Below, piece after piece: positions 31,009-41,895 of a stretch of DNA of 64,000 nucleotides; position 1 is the stretch's first letter; the number at the start of each line of letters is the position of its first letter. The position numbers and the translations under genes are program-made. A model generated the notes under the pieces. It saw only the letters and a program-made list of their open reading frames with translations, was not told the DNA's origin and did no database searches. This DNA comes from Lumbricus rubellus (Eukaryota > Annelida > Clitellata > Crassiclitellata > Lumbricidae). The stretch spans positions 3,961,696-4,025,695 of the forward strand of contig OX243822.1 of NCBI GenBank assembly GCA_945859605.1, read 5' to 3'.

Positions 31009-31010
<2 letters not shown>
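29885..31010. repeat. repeat units with pyrimidine-rich tract
   Basis: (CTC/CTT)n-rich sequence at about 30370-30480 is the complement of the purine tracts near 3 and 5.5 kb. An A core on the minus strand lies at about 30791. Several short worn blocks follow; no gene. Confidence 0.6.

Positions 31011-31011
<1 letters not shown>

Positions 31012-31096
<85 letters not shown>
31012..31096. repeat. (TA)n microsatellite
   Basis: About 42 TA units, placed exactly where a related unit (21715) reads GAGATAAATGGAAAGGCATC, so it expanded inside a repeat unit. Confidence 0.95.
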
Positions 31097-31099
<3 letters not shown>

Positions 31100-32309
31100 G
31101 CATCAGGAGCAAGGATTAGCCATTGCAAGTGTGTAGGGTTCCGGATGGGTTCATGGAAATGGAGAAGAGATTCTCCCTTCGGCATGAGTTGGAAAACCAG
31201 CTCCAAGATAATTCTACGGCATTTACTTCGGAGGAACACGGTGCAGAAAAACGACGATGCTATAATTATATTATGCTTGCAAAAGTAACGCCTGTGCCGA
31301 TTAAGACAACTCACACTGTCGACCAAGGCGACAGTCTATTCAGCCATCTGCTCACACGTTGGCAGTTGCTCTTCGTCCCACCATAATTTATATAAAATCG
31401 GCTGTCTATCTTTTAAAAGGTATTTTAAAAGAGCTTCATTCATAACTATGGCCTTTAACCTAAAATTTGGTACATTAAATAATATCGTTCATCTTTTCAA
31501 CAAATTATAGCGTTGGCTTCAGCGTTTTACGGGTGTTTCGAAATTACGGTCAAAACATGAAACTAACAATAGTTGCAGATAAAAGATAGCCTACCTCTGT
31601 TCTATCGACAAAGGTACGAAATATTCACAAGCAATTTACAAGACTGTTTGTGGTTCTAAGCTAGTGCACATGTATGCGCTGAAGCAATGTATCACGAGCT
31701 TAAAATGTCCACACTGAAATTTTCGTCATCATGTCTTTAATGAAACGATACGTTTTTTTATTAATTCATTCATGCATTCATCCATTCATTCATTCATTCA
31801 TTCAGGGCATTTATATAGCGCCTCTTGAAGAAGCTATTCAGAGGCGCTCAATATAAAATATTTACAAAAATCTAGACCCGACAAACGTCTTGAAACTCAC
31901 GATACAGTATCACTATCACAAGCGACCGAATTCAATGACCAATCTGCCATATTCTTTTCAATTACTGTGGATTACATTTCGTCTTGCGACAGAATGTAAC
32001 TTACATTTCTCTCAGATGCATTTCCTGCGTATTATCATCGCGGTGACAAGGCACATCATTCCTTTAGGTGGCAGAGTCTTAGTACATTATTTTAATGCTT
32101 GAGATATTTGAAAAACAGTTTGGATTACTTTTTTTTGAACCACGGTGTAGAATCGAGTTAAATGACTGAGTCCAGGTAAATCCTGGAAATAAAGCGTATA
32201 ATAATTAGTGCTGAATGATGGAATATAAAAAAGTCAGATAATATTATAGGCTGCTGACAATGTTTTGCTAGATGACTATGGAAGGCTAAAGCAAAACCCA
32301 TAGAAAACA
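31097..32309. repeat. repeat units with A (31411) and B (31523) motifs
   Basis: Motifs on the plus strand with A first, the reverse of the common order. (ATTC)n at 31765-31805 is followed by a short LINE 3' scrap (GGCGCTCAATATAAA). Contains the left target-duplication copy of the large LINE at its end. Confidence 0.55.
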
Positions 32310-32321
32310 CTTGACTAAACT

Positions 32322-32876
32322 ATTTATTATTCAACAGTTTAACGACATCTTATAGCTACAAAGGCTGTTGACGTCTTTAAAGTTACGGTATCAATATATT
32401 TCAGTTCACTGTTGTTTAAATGTTCCGCAGTTTCTGTCTTTATTGTCTATCTGTTTTCTTTTCATTGTTCTTTTCTGGAATTTGTATGATGATCTATGTC
32501 CATGGCGACAGTGTTCATAAGGTGGTTGCTGTAGATCCTCTTTGATGCATTGGTCATTATTTAGTGTCACTATTTAACATGCATGCATAAACATGCATGC
32601 ATATATTTAACTATACATTCATTTCCTGATATTTATTTTATTTATTTTTAATTAATACATATATAAGCAAATAGATTAGATATTAAACATTTATATGAAA
32701 ATCAAATCATTCAGCCATCATCTATAAGCTTAACAATAATAGCAAAAAATCATTTTATTCAATGCCTATTTAATCTATTACAGAATTAGTTAACACAGAC
32801 ACATACACACAAACACATACACACACACAAACACACAACAAATACAACTAAAATTATAATTCATATGCAATACTTC
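32322..32876 (-). other. LINE 3' untranslated region
   Basis: Noncoding sequence between the RNase H stop and the left target duplication, with CA-rich sequence (32800-32845) and a TGCATGCAT palindrome (32575-32605). Confidence 0.65.
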
Positions 32877-33989
32877 TTACATAATTTTTTCATTAGTTAT
32901 GGTCATAAGTATATTATAAGCTTCAAGATAAATATCTTGATTAGAGAATATATTTTTAACAGTACATTCCACTTTTTTCTCTACACATTTTTTAAGCAGT
33001 AGGATTGAAATGTCATTCTTTTTACAAGCAAACAGCACATGTTCGATTGTTTCAGGCACTTGGCATTTAGAACAAAGGTCTGTTTGGCTTTTACCTATCA
33101 CTTTCAACCAGGAGTTAGTAAGGACATGCCCCATTCTAAGTCTGGTAATTTGAACTTCTCTTTTTCTTATGAAGTCCATAAATTTTATATCAGTTGATAC
33201 CAAAGGTTGGATCGATTTATAAAAACGCCCTTTTCGTTCATTGTCGTATTCAATTTGCCATAAATTAATAACATATTTTTTAATTAACGAATAGATTTCC
33301 TTTAATTCCAAATAATTTGTTGAATTTACCTCCTCTAATTCTTGCCCTTTCTTTGCTAGGGTGTCTGCCATTTCATTTCCAGATAATCCAATATGACTAG
33401 GGATCCATGCTATGATTATACTGCTGCTTTTAAGTTTATTAACATTATTTATAAATTCCAGAAATAAATTAGGCCGTGAACAAGACTTGTTTTCTTTTAT
33501 AGATGTGGCCACACTTAATGAATCAGTATATATAATATACTTATTTGCATTTGCAGTTTCATTCACATTTTCATTTTGGATAATCCATTTTGTCGCTTCA
33601 ATAATGGCCGTTAATTCAGCAGTATAAATTGAGGAGTTATCTGCTATCCTATAAACGTTGTGAGAATTCATGGAGGGTACATAGAAAGCTGCAGAAACGA
33701 TATTTTCAAGTTTAGAGCCATCTGTATAGATTGATGTGCGATCAACATATTTATCAATTAATCTTAATGATAGTGATGACATAATGTTAGGAGAGTCCTT
33801 CTTTTTGTTTATATGTTTTTTCAAGGACAGATCGACTTTAGTGGTTCTGTTAAACCATGTAGCGGTTGACTGAAAAGTTGGAGATTTAAATGATTCGGAT
33901 ATAATTGAAAAGAAATGTTCAGTTCTTTTAAAAATAGAATTTTGTTTCACAGAAGATGCACAATAGTAATTTGACCAGTGATCTCGCAT
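32877..33989 (-). pseudogene. LINE RNase H domain and zinc finger
   Basis: 370 codons open. RNase H motifs: IYTDGSKLEN (first Asp), YTAELTAIIEA (Glu), IIYTDSLSVA (second Asp) and WIPSHIGLSGNEMADTLAK (His and final Asp). The tail has CSKCQVPETIEHVLFAC, a zinc-finger-like end usual in this clade. RNase H would remove RNA from RNA:DNA hybrids. Presence of RNase H separates this element from RTE and CR1 types. It is cut off from the RT part by a stop at about 34044-34046 and a frame change. Confidence 0.88.
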
Positions 33990-34043
33990 AGTCTCTGCTG
34001 CTGGATGATCATTTAAACCTAATATTTTTGATCCAAACTTGAT

Positions 34044-35434
34044 TCAGTTACTCAATCGACGTAGGTGGAGGGGCACCTCTCCACACTCATTCTGGAGGGC
34101 CATTACAGGGGTGCCTTTAGCTGTTCCACAAGCCAACCGCAAAGCCTCAGATTGTACATTTTGCAGCCTTTTCAATTGTGTAGCACTAGCTGTAGCATAT
34201 GCCACGTCTCCATAGTCAAGGACTGACCTCACAAGTGCTCTATAGATGGAGAGTAGTGCCCGCTTTGAGGCTCCCCATTTATACCCTGACACAGCCCTCA
34301 TTACATTTATTCTCTTTTTACATTTGATTACAATGTAATCAATATGGGGCTTCCAGTTCAATTTAGAATCAAAAATGACTCCCAAGAACTTGGCAGTATT
34401 TTCAATTTTTATATCCTTATTATTAAGGGTAATGTGCAGCTTTTGTAATGTTTTTCTTTTGGTAAATAGTACACCCGTGGTTATATTTACAGATTTTTTG
34501 AAACCATTTTCATTGCACCAATCATCTATTTTAATTATGGCATTTTGGATTTTATTTTGAAGCAATTTCAAATCTCGATTTGCATAAAAAATAGCACTAT
34601 CATCTGCAAATAAAGACAGTCCTACATTTTCCAATCCAGGATCCAGATCATTGATCATTAATTAAAACAATAATGGTGAGATGACGGAACCCTGCGGCGT
34701 TCCATTTTCTTGTGAGAATATATCAGATAATTCTATTCCAACTTTGACTTGAAAAGTTCTGTTGGTTAAGAATTTAGAAATCCAATCAAAAGTATTTCCT
34801 GTTATTCCAATTTTTCGTAATTTTTCTAACAAAGTTGGAACGTGCAGCATATCATATGCTTTTTCAAAATCTATAAACACAGCCAAAACATTTTGTTTAT
34901 TTTTAAGTTTTTTATGGATATAATCTTGAAGCCTTAGAACTTGATCTATTGTGCTTTTATGCTTTCTAAAACCAGTTTGATACGGAGTGAGAAGTTTATT
35001 TGCTTCCAAAAACCACTGTAACCGATTTGTTATCACATTTTTTCCATTATTTTGCACAGAGTTGGTGTAAGTGAGATAGGTCTATAAGATTCAGGAGCTG
35101 TAGTATCTTTATTAGGTTTAAGAATAGGTAAAATTATTGCATGATTCCATTCCCTCGGGAGTATGCCTGTTGTCCAAACTTTATTGTAAAAGGTTAACAA
35201 CACTTTTAGAACACTTTTATGGAGGTGCTTAATAAGATCATAAGGGATACGATCCTCCCCTGGAGATTTGTTATTTTTTGATGAGTCTATGGCATCTTGA
35301 AGTTCTCGAATAGTGAAGGCCATATTTAAATCCAATGCGCCATTACTACAATAATTTGGGAGAATTTCATGTTCATCGTTTTTGTTTCGTAAATAATAAG
35401 AATTTGTCCGTATAATTAGAGCTACTACTGGCAC
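34044..35434 (-). pseudogene. LINE reverse transcriptase domain, broken
   Basis: Three consecutive open pieces (35033-35434, 34662-35057, 34044-34658) encode one RT: NNKSPGEDRIPYDLIKHL and SYRPISLTPTLCKIMEK, FIDFEKAYDMLHV (motif A), NGTPQGSVISPLLF (motif B), LFADDSAIFY (FADD catalytic motif C) and KFLGVIFDSKLNW. The first two are in different frames with overlap; between the second and third an in-frame TAA (about 34659-34664) interrupts the RT just after motif B. The catalytic residues themselves are still present. Copies cDNA at the nicked target in active relatives. Confidence 0.9.
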
Positions 35435-36653
35435 AGGAGTAATTTTTTCCTAAAACATTAGCTTTCTGCAAGTTTGATTCAGCTTTGGTGCCTTGATATT
35501 GTAGGGTAGGAATGGATATTGCAGATGTCACGCCTTCCATTCTCCTTGCCATATTCCATATAGATGATAATTTTGATTGGTTATTTAATTCACCACAATA
35601 GGTTTCCCAGCTAACTCTTGCTTCATCTGCAATCACTCTTTTTGATACTGCATTTTGTCTTTTAAATTCTACATAATCATCTAAATTTTGTGAATTATTC
35701 ATCTTATTACGAATTCTATTTCTCTCATATATTGCTTTATCACACTTCTCATTCCAAAATGGCAATGGTTTATGTCTTTTATTTTTATTTTTCACATACC
35801 TTTTCACTGGAATTACATTATTAGCTAATGCGGAAAGAGCTGCTGTTAAATTTAAGAAGCATTTATTTGAATCATCATCCAACAGATTGTCTGTAATATA
35901 AGATTTACTTTCACTTTTAAATTTGTTCCAATCTGCTTTTTTAAAATTCCAGGCATGCATTCCCATATTATCTTCAAGAGTTATAATTTCATTGACTTTT
36001 GTAATTCCAAGAAGGTGATCTGATCCTAGCGATGTGTTTTCAACAAAATGGGAACAATTTAAAGCCAGATCTGGTGATGTGATCGCTAAATCAATAACAG
36101 AATTAATATCTGATTGATTGGAGGTTATATGGGTAGCTTTTCCAGTGTTTAATATCGTTAGATTTTTATCTGTTATAACAGTTTCTAAAATTCTACCATT
36201 TGTATTGTTTTTACTGCTTCCCCAACTTTCATTATGACAATTAAGATCTCCAACTACAATTGTTCTTTTATTCTCGAAGATTTTGCTCAGAGTTTCATAT
36301 TTTATCTTAGCCGGAGGAGGTATATATATGTTAACAATCTGAATGGGACCCATATTAGTATTAATTTCCAAACATTGATTTTCAATATTAGGAATGTCTT
36401 TACTTTCAATAATTGTGAAATTAAGCCCATCCTTAATTAGAAAAGTCAAACCACCTCGTTGACTTAAATCTCTATTATCATGTCTTATCATACTATATCC
36501 ATCGAAATTAGGGTTTCTTTTATTTTCTTTCAGAAAAGTTTCTTGTATGCAAATAAGATCAGGTGAATACATACAACGCCTTAGATAATTTTTTAATTGA
36601 TCCTTTTTTCTAAGTAGTCCCCTTGCGTTCCATTGCAATATAACAAGGTCCAT
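35373..36653 (-). pseudogene. LINE apurinic-like endonuclease domain
   Basis: 426 codons beginning MDLVILQWNARGL. Endonuclease motifs in order: WNARGL (about 9-14), ICIQETFL with the catalytic Glu (about 35-42), GDLNCHNESWG (about 136-146), and SDHLLG with the catalytic His (about 210). The rest is the linker to RT. This domain nicks target DNA to prime reverse transcription. It is open on its own, but the frame shifts at its C-terminal end where the RT piece begins (35373-35434). Confidence 0.9.
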
Positions 36654-36711
36654 TAATTTTTTTATATATTTAAATTATTATTTAATTACATTCAGTGTTT
36701 TATTGACCTTT

Positions 36712-37441
36712 TCAAGAGAAGGAGACTCTTCCCTTGAAAAGATGGTTGGCTGATTCTATTAGCATAGAACGAATTTCAGATCTAGTATTCTTCTTATCAA
36801 GCATCACTAAAATACCATCAACAAAAGTAATCATCTTACTCACTGGTATCGCCTGGTTTTCAGACCTTACATGAGAGTCGTATCTAACCACAGCCCTGTA
36901 ACTATCTCTATTGGAATCCAATAAGTCATTCGTGGCTTGGTCTTCAACAGATGAAATGCTCGTTTGCATAAATGAATTGGGTTCATTTATATCAGTGCTT
37001 ATTTTATTCATTTGTTTTGAATTTTGATCTTGTAATTCAACATCTAGTGGTTTCTGTAATCCTCTTTTTAAAACATCAGAAAAAAGAGGCATTTTATAAG
37101 TCTTTTCTTTCAAAAGCTGTTGTGCTTCCTGATACTTTGTGCATTGTTTGTAGGCTGCACTATGTAACCCATGGCAATTTGCACATTTTGGTTGATCCAT
37201 ATTTTGACAATCCAAATATTTGTGCAGCCCACTACATTTACTGCAAATGGTTGGTTTTTTGCAAAGCAATGTGGTATGATCAAAAGCTTGGCAATTATTG
37301 CAACGATTTGGTCTAGGAACAAAAGGCCAAGTTTTAAAGAAGCGACCGTCAATGATGATATGCGGTGGAATTTCAGATTCATCAGTGAATTTCACCAATG
37401 TAGTATTGCTAGTTTGTGGGTTTCCTATGTGTTTCAATGAC
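36712..37441 (-). pseudogene. LINE ORF1 (gag-like), 5'-truncated
   Basis: Open without a true start: the frame begins at the target-duplication border. It contains three Cys-rich knuckles (CNNCQAFDHTTLLC, CSKCSGLHKYLDC, CANCHGLHSAAYKQC) around residues 43-93, the RNA-binding module of I/jockey-type ORF1 proteins. The C-terminal part is hydrophilic. Ends 59 bp before the endonuclease ORF. Confidence 0.85.
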
Positions 37442-37453
37442 CTTGACTAAACT

Positions 37454-38655
37454 TAATTTTCAAAGACTTATAGCATTGTAGGTTTCATTGTTAAACGGGT
37501 GTTTAGAAAGATTGGTCGGGACACGACCGTCTGAATCAGTACTGAAGCAGTAGTAATAGATGCCGTTTAAAGATATAGCGACATGATGAAGGGGAATCAA
37601 TATTTTTGAGAAATTCCATTTTTACATATAGCTTCGATTATCAGCGTTTTAAAGGTGTTCGAGACAACGCGTCATAATAATCGATTGAACCGCTAAAGTA
37701 ACCGCTGAATATGCGCTATATGAGTCCATATAGATTGAATGAATAAACGAAAGAACGAACGAACGAAAAAAATAATATAAAAATCTTTCGCTAAGTGTGC
37801 ATATAATTTTAATTACTTGCTTGAAATTTTATTCAGCTAGCGCCCCTTCAAGGTTGACTACTCAGAAGCGCTCAAGTCCGACCCGGTAGAATAAGACAGT
37901 CATGCGAACAGAGAGAAAAATGATGATGGGCTGGTTGATAGATAGGGGAAAAGGGCGAGGATATAAAGAGATATATCAAGGGAAAAGCACAGAATAGACA
38001 AGAATGCTGGAAACTTGGACCTGCCTAAAGAAGAAGATTATAAGTCGTTGTCTTAATGCACCTTTAAAACGAAGACAAACAATTCTATATAAAGATAGGA
38101 CGTCTCAGACAAACAGTTAGTTCACTATGTTTTCCTGATGTCACCAGAACCTGGTGCCTGAAGCTGAGTAAGGGATCAGAATATTGAAAATCGCTGACGA
38201 CCCAGAAATGCATCATCACAGCGGTAGCATCGCGTCCCCTCTCGACGGTCGATTTTGACAGGCTCAGTGTCTTATGATTTTTCGATATTCCATTGTTCGT
38301 TTGCAACTGGACCAACCAAGGCCATACATTCTTATTTACTTAATTAGAAATGTGTTGGAGTATATGAAGACGCAGGTTTTTCTTACAGATATGAAGACAA
38401 TAATAATTGTCAAATAGATAAGTGGATAGTGTTCCAACGTTGCTGTACTATCATACGCATTTGATTAAACACCTCTAAAACAGAGATTTATCTGCAAACG
38501 TCAAGCCTCAAACCACTCTTCATCTACCACCATCGCAGTATCCGTAAACTGAACCTATCGATAGCTACCAGAAAAATTGTCCTCATAAAACACCCGTAAA
38601 ACGTTGAAACAAATGCTATAAGTACATTGCGAACGACAAGCGATACGAGTACATT
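37454..38655. repeat. repeat units with B 37490, A 37646 and minus-strand A/B
   Basis: Plus-strand pair, then minus-strand A cores at 38053 and 38466 and a B core at 38588. Tail scraps of a LINE (AGACAAGAATGCTGGAAACTT, about 38000) precede the A core at 38053. No gene. Confidence 0.6.
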
Positions 38656-38664
38656 CGTTTAGAC

Positions 38665-39157
38665 CAGTGGTTCTTAACCTTTTCAAGGGAGCCGAACCCC
38701 AAGAGAAATCCATGACCATTCACCGAACCCCTCAAGTTTGAACAATAATTTTGATTATTTTTCTTTTTTGCTCGACATAGGCCTACTCTGTGGTATAAGT
38801 ATAAGAAACGATTAATAGGCCTTGTTGCTTTTAGCGTACGTCATACGATGCTATTTCTGTAGAAATACAACGAAAAATTACATATCTTATAGAGACTTAG
38901 AAAGATGCCTGCCGGTGTTAATTAGGCCTATCGGGAGGTGCACTGGTGTAGTAAGACAAAACTAAGGTTAACAGGATAAACAGTTTAAATTTAACAAGGT
39001 TTCAAAAAAGTTATTAAATAAAAGTTGAAAAAAATAGCAGATGATTTTTCACTGAATATGAATAAATTGTATATTATTTCAGAGGACCTCTGCCGAACCC
39101 CTGGCACTGGCTCGCCGAACCCCAGGGGTTCGGTCGAACACTGGTTAAGAACCACTG
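38665..39157. mobile_element. hAT-like MITE, CAGTGGTTCTTAACC type
   Basis: Perfect terminal inverted repeats CAGTGGTTCTTAACC / GGTTAAGAACCACTG with 8-mers GTTTAGAC (38657-38664) and GTGTAGAC (39158-39165), 7 of 8 identical. CCGAACCCC phrases near both ends. 493 bp, no ORF. The TIR type is common among hAT elements of many animals. Confidence 0.9.
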
Positions 39158-39165
39158 GTGTAGAC

Positions 39166-39400
39166 ACACATTGTTACTTTTTACCGTCGATTCTTTGAAT
39201 CCTAGCGACCGCTGTGATCAACCTTCTCCACGTATTACGATCTTCCGTCGCGTCTCTCAGCTCCTCCAAATTCATCTTCGTTCTCTCGTGCACTATTTCC
39301 TTCTGGTCTAGTACCTTGCTCATCAGCGCTGTAATATGCCGAACAAATTTATGTCCAGGGTAACGACCTCTGTTGTCATAGACCCTGGTCAAATTGGAAT
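39166..39400 (-). pseudogene. LINE C-terminal tail remnant
   Basis: A 72-codon frame: DNRGRYPGHKFVRHITALM then LRDATEDRNTWRRLITAVARIQ, resembling the extreme C terminus of RTE-like LINE proteins. The DNRGRYPGQKFA-like part, worn, recurs at about 19040, 40790, 43370, 43860, 50120 and 55040 (plus) and 28930 (minus), showing that a LINE tail is embedded in the background repeat unit. Confidence 0.6.
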
Positions 39401-40275
39401 CATCATCAATACTTGCAAACCGCCAGGCGGTCGTCTAATGCTGAATACTAGCGGACCGCCAGTGGCAGCCGTCCAAAAACGAATACTAGCAGTGTACGAT
39501 GAGTGTAATTAGTAACTTCTATTGTGGCGGTGTATAATACACAAGGCATCAACCGATGGCACACCAAAAAAGCCATAGTTACATGTAGTTCAACATCAAG
39601 TTCATCCGTCTGCAGCCTATTATTTGAAAGAGGTAAGTTTTAAATTGAGAATGAAATGATACAAGTGACCGAGCAGAGCAGAGAGATAGATAAAGAAAGT
39701 ATAAAAGTCAGTTGAGCAACCGAAAAACCTCGTTCGCCGAAAAAAGATCGTGATTTAGGTATGACCACACAAAGATAATCAGATGACCCCTGTGAATAAC
39801 GATAATTCTGGCAAATAAAAACTGACTGTACGTAATCTGGCTGGCCAGAGTTAACAGTTTTGTACACTATGAGCCCCAATTTCAAATCTTTATTCTTTAC
39901 TCAACAAGAAACCAGTGTAAAGACTTAATTTTTAAGTACAGAGGCTATGAGTTCATATTTAGATGTATTCTATTTATGATTCTAACCAGAGTTCATCAGC
40001 ATGTTCGACATATTGATAAAAGTAAGAAGCAAGTGACAGTAACGTATGTATGTATTGTATATGACCACTTTTATAGCGCCTTACAAGAAACTCACGAAGG
40101 CGCTAAAAATCTATGCAACTGTAAAACTAACGCATTTCCCAGATATTATTGTTGACACGGGTAGGTATACAATAATAATAATATAATGCCTAATTCTGAT
40201 GGCTTACATGCATGATGAGATATGACTTACATGTACATGTACAAATCAAAGCCGGATCCAGAAACACATGCAAAG
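39401..40275. other. no gene seen
   Basis: Contains GGACCGCCAG / CCGCCAGGCGG phrases (39420-39470) that also occur at 18640-18690, and a short LINE 3' scrap at about 40075-40105 (GGCGCTAAAAATC). Nothing else is supported. Confidence 0.5.
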
Positions 40276-41300
40276 CATTTTAATAGAAACAGCAACATTC
40301 TTTAAAATTTAGATCATGTTTCTGTAAACTTCATTGACGGTCCGCTAGTAATTGAAATTGGAGGGCCGCCTGGCGGTCCGCCAGTCACTTCGTTATAAAT
40401 AAAACTTATTTATTTAGAGTATTTAAAAACGTATGATTAGTGCTGATTAATGGAATATAAAAAAGTCAGATACAGGCTGCTGACAATGTTTTACTCCTAG
40501 ATGATGATGGAAGGTTGAAGTGAACTTTGGTCGGTAGCATGTCAGACGAAAAGATTGTAAACAGACTTTGAAAAAAAATTCGTTGCTTTTTTTCGTTTCC
40601 AAGATCTTATAATGTACAAGTTTCAGCGTTTAAACAGGTGTTTTAAAAAGGTCTGACCAATAAATATTATGCGCAGCGGTGATATAAGTGCAATTTAATG
40701 AAACGGTCAACCAAATGAACCATGTATTAACCAATATTTTGGGGATGGATCCAGACTTGACGAGGGCCTTTGATAACAGAGGCCGTCGCGCTCGACATAA
40801 TATATTTGTTTGGTATATTACAGCACTAATTCAAAGATCAAGATAAAAATGAAGAGCAATGACCAACATATTTCACGGAATGACTTTATATGCGTAGCAT
40901 CGTATGCCAACGTTTTAAAGGTGTTTAAAGAGAATAAGCCAAACTAGTCGGTTGAGTATTATATTTTACTATTAACAAATAACCATTTGATAGCTAATTT
41001 ACAAGGGCAAGAAATATTTGTTGGCATAGCCTACGGCTGATAAAGAGCGCCTATACATGCTCTTCATCTTTATCTTCCTCTGTATCTTCATCTTCATCTT
41101 CATATTCTTATTTTCCAACACACTCACTCTCTCTTAGTTCCTTCCGTTCCTTCCGGAACATTGCTTCCAACACTCTAACTTTTTTGAAACCGCAACTCAA
41201 TGTGTCCCATTGATTTTTCTTTTCTTCATTTCTCTTCCTGAAACAAAATTATTCGTTAAAATGCTAAAGTCAACATGAACCGCCGCCACATTATCCAACG
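40276..41300. repeat. recent duplication, copy 2 (empty TTAA site)
   Basis: Nearly identical to 18570-19217 joined to 20982-21355. At about 40922 a single TTAA stands where copy 1 holds the piggyBac element. Ends at the N run. B (about 40628) and A (40912) cores are present. Confidence 0.92.
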
Positions 41301-41500
41301 NNNNNNNNNNNNNNNNNNNNNNNNNNNNNNNNNNNNNNNNNNNNNNNNNNNNNNNNNNNNNNNNNNNNNNNNNNNNNNNNNNNNNNNNNNNNNNNNNNNN
41401 NNNNNNNNNNNNNNNNNNNNNNNNNNNNNNNNNNNNNNNNNNNNNNNNNNNNNNNNNNNNNNNNNNNNNNNNNNNNNNNNNNNNNNNNNNNNNNNNNNNN
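41301..41500. other. assembly gap (200 N)
   Basis: Exactly 200 N. It interrupts the duplicated segment; sequence beyond it is unrelated to what follows in copy 1, so a misjoin is possible. Confidence 0.99.
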
Positions 41501-41895
41501 CCGTCCCGCTCCCTCCGCTCCTTTCCTCCCTGAACCAAGAAGGCCGCAAAATAATTATGCGAATCGCTAATGACGTCACGGTGGGCAAGCTCATTCATGT
41601 TTCGTCTGCATGGTCGCAGTCACTGTCAAGGCGTTTGTGAATCTGGCAACGTGCGGTTTTGAATTTGCAAATGGCGGTCGAGCGGAATTCAAACTTCACT
41701 TTTTGTGGAAAATATTGCTTGTTTTCGGAAAAAAAGAAAAATGGACACTCTCATCGGAAAAAAAGAAAAATGGACACTCTCAGATAGGAATGGAAGGTTT
41801 TGTGAAATTTTCAAAACAATCTGTGCGGTACGTTTTGAGAACACTTTACACAAACTATTGGAAAGTTTCATTTTTATATATATATATATAGATGT
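41501..41895. repeat. repeat fragment with short (TA)n end
   Basis: Has a CRE-like TGACGTCA (about 41571), a doubled GAAAAATGGACACTCTC phrase (41737 and 41767) and an end, TTTTATATATATATATAGAT, like the right end of the element at 50908-51660. No ORF is credible; those that cross the N run are artefacts. Confidence 0.5.

Larger units (their letters stand above)
32322..37441 (-). mobile_element. I/Nimb-like LINE, 5'-truncated, 5.1 kb
   Basis: Flanked by a 12-bp duplication CTTGACTAAACT (32310-32321 and 37442-37453). Order on the minus strand: ORF1 with zinc knuckles, endonuclease, reverse transcriptase, RNase H, then about 550 bp of 3' UTR ending in an AATAATAAAT-like tail. The 5' end is cut inside ORF1. 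At least four reading-frame lesions make it inactive. It landed in a repeat unit: flanking sequence joined across it resembles 18800-18960. Confidence 0.9.

Noticed and set aside
30997..31326. ORF with a long Tyr-Ile run (also at 50830, 51596 and 59711)
   Set aside because: Translation of (TA)n tracts.
41197..41640. ORFs that run through the second N gap
   Set aside because: They exist only because N codons contain no stops; the two sides are unrelated.
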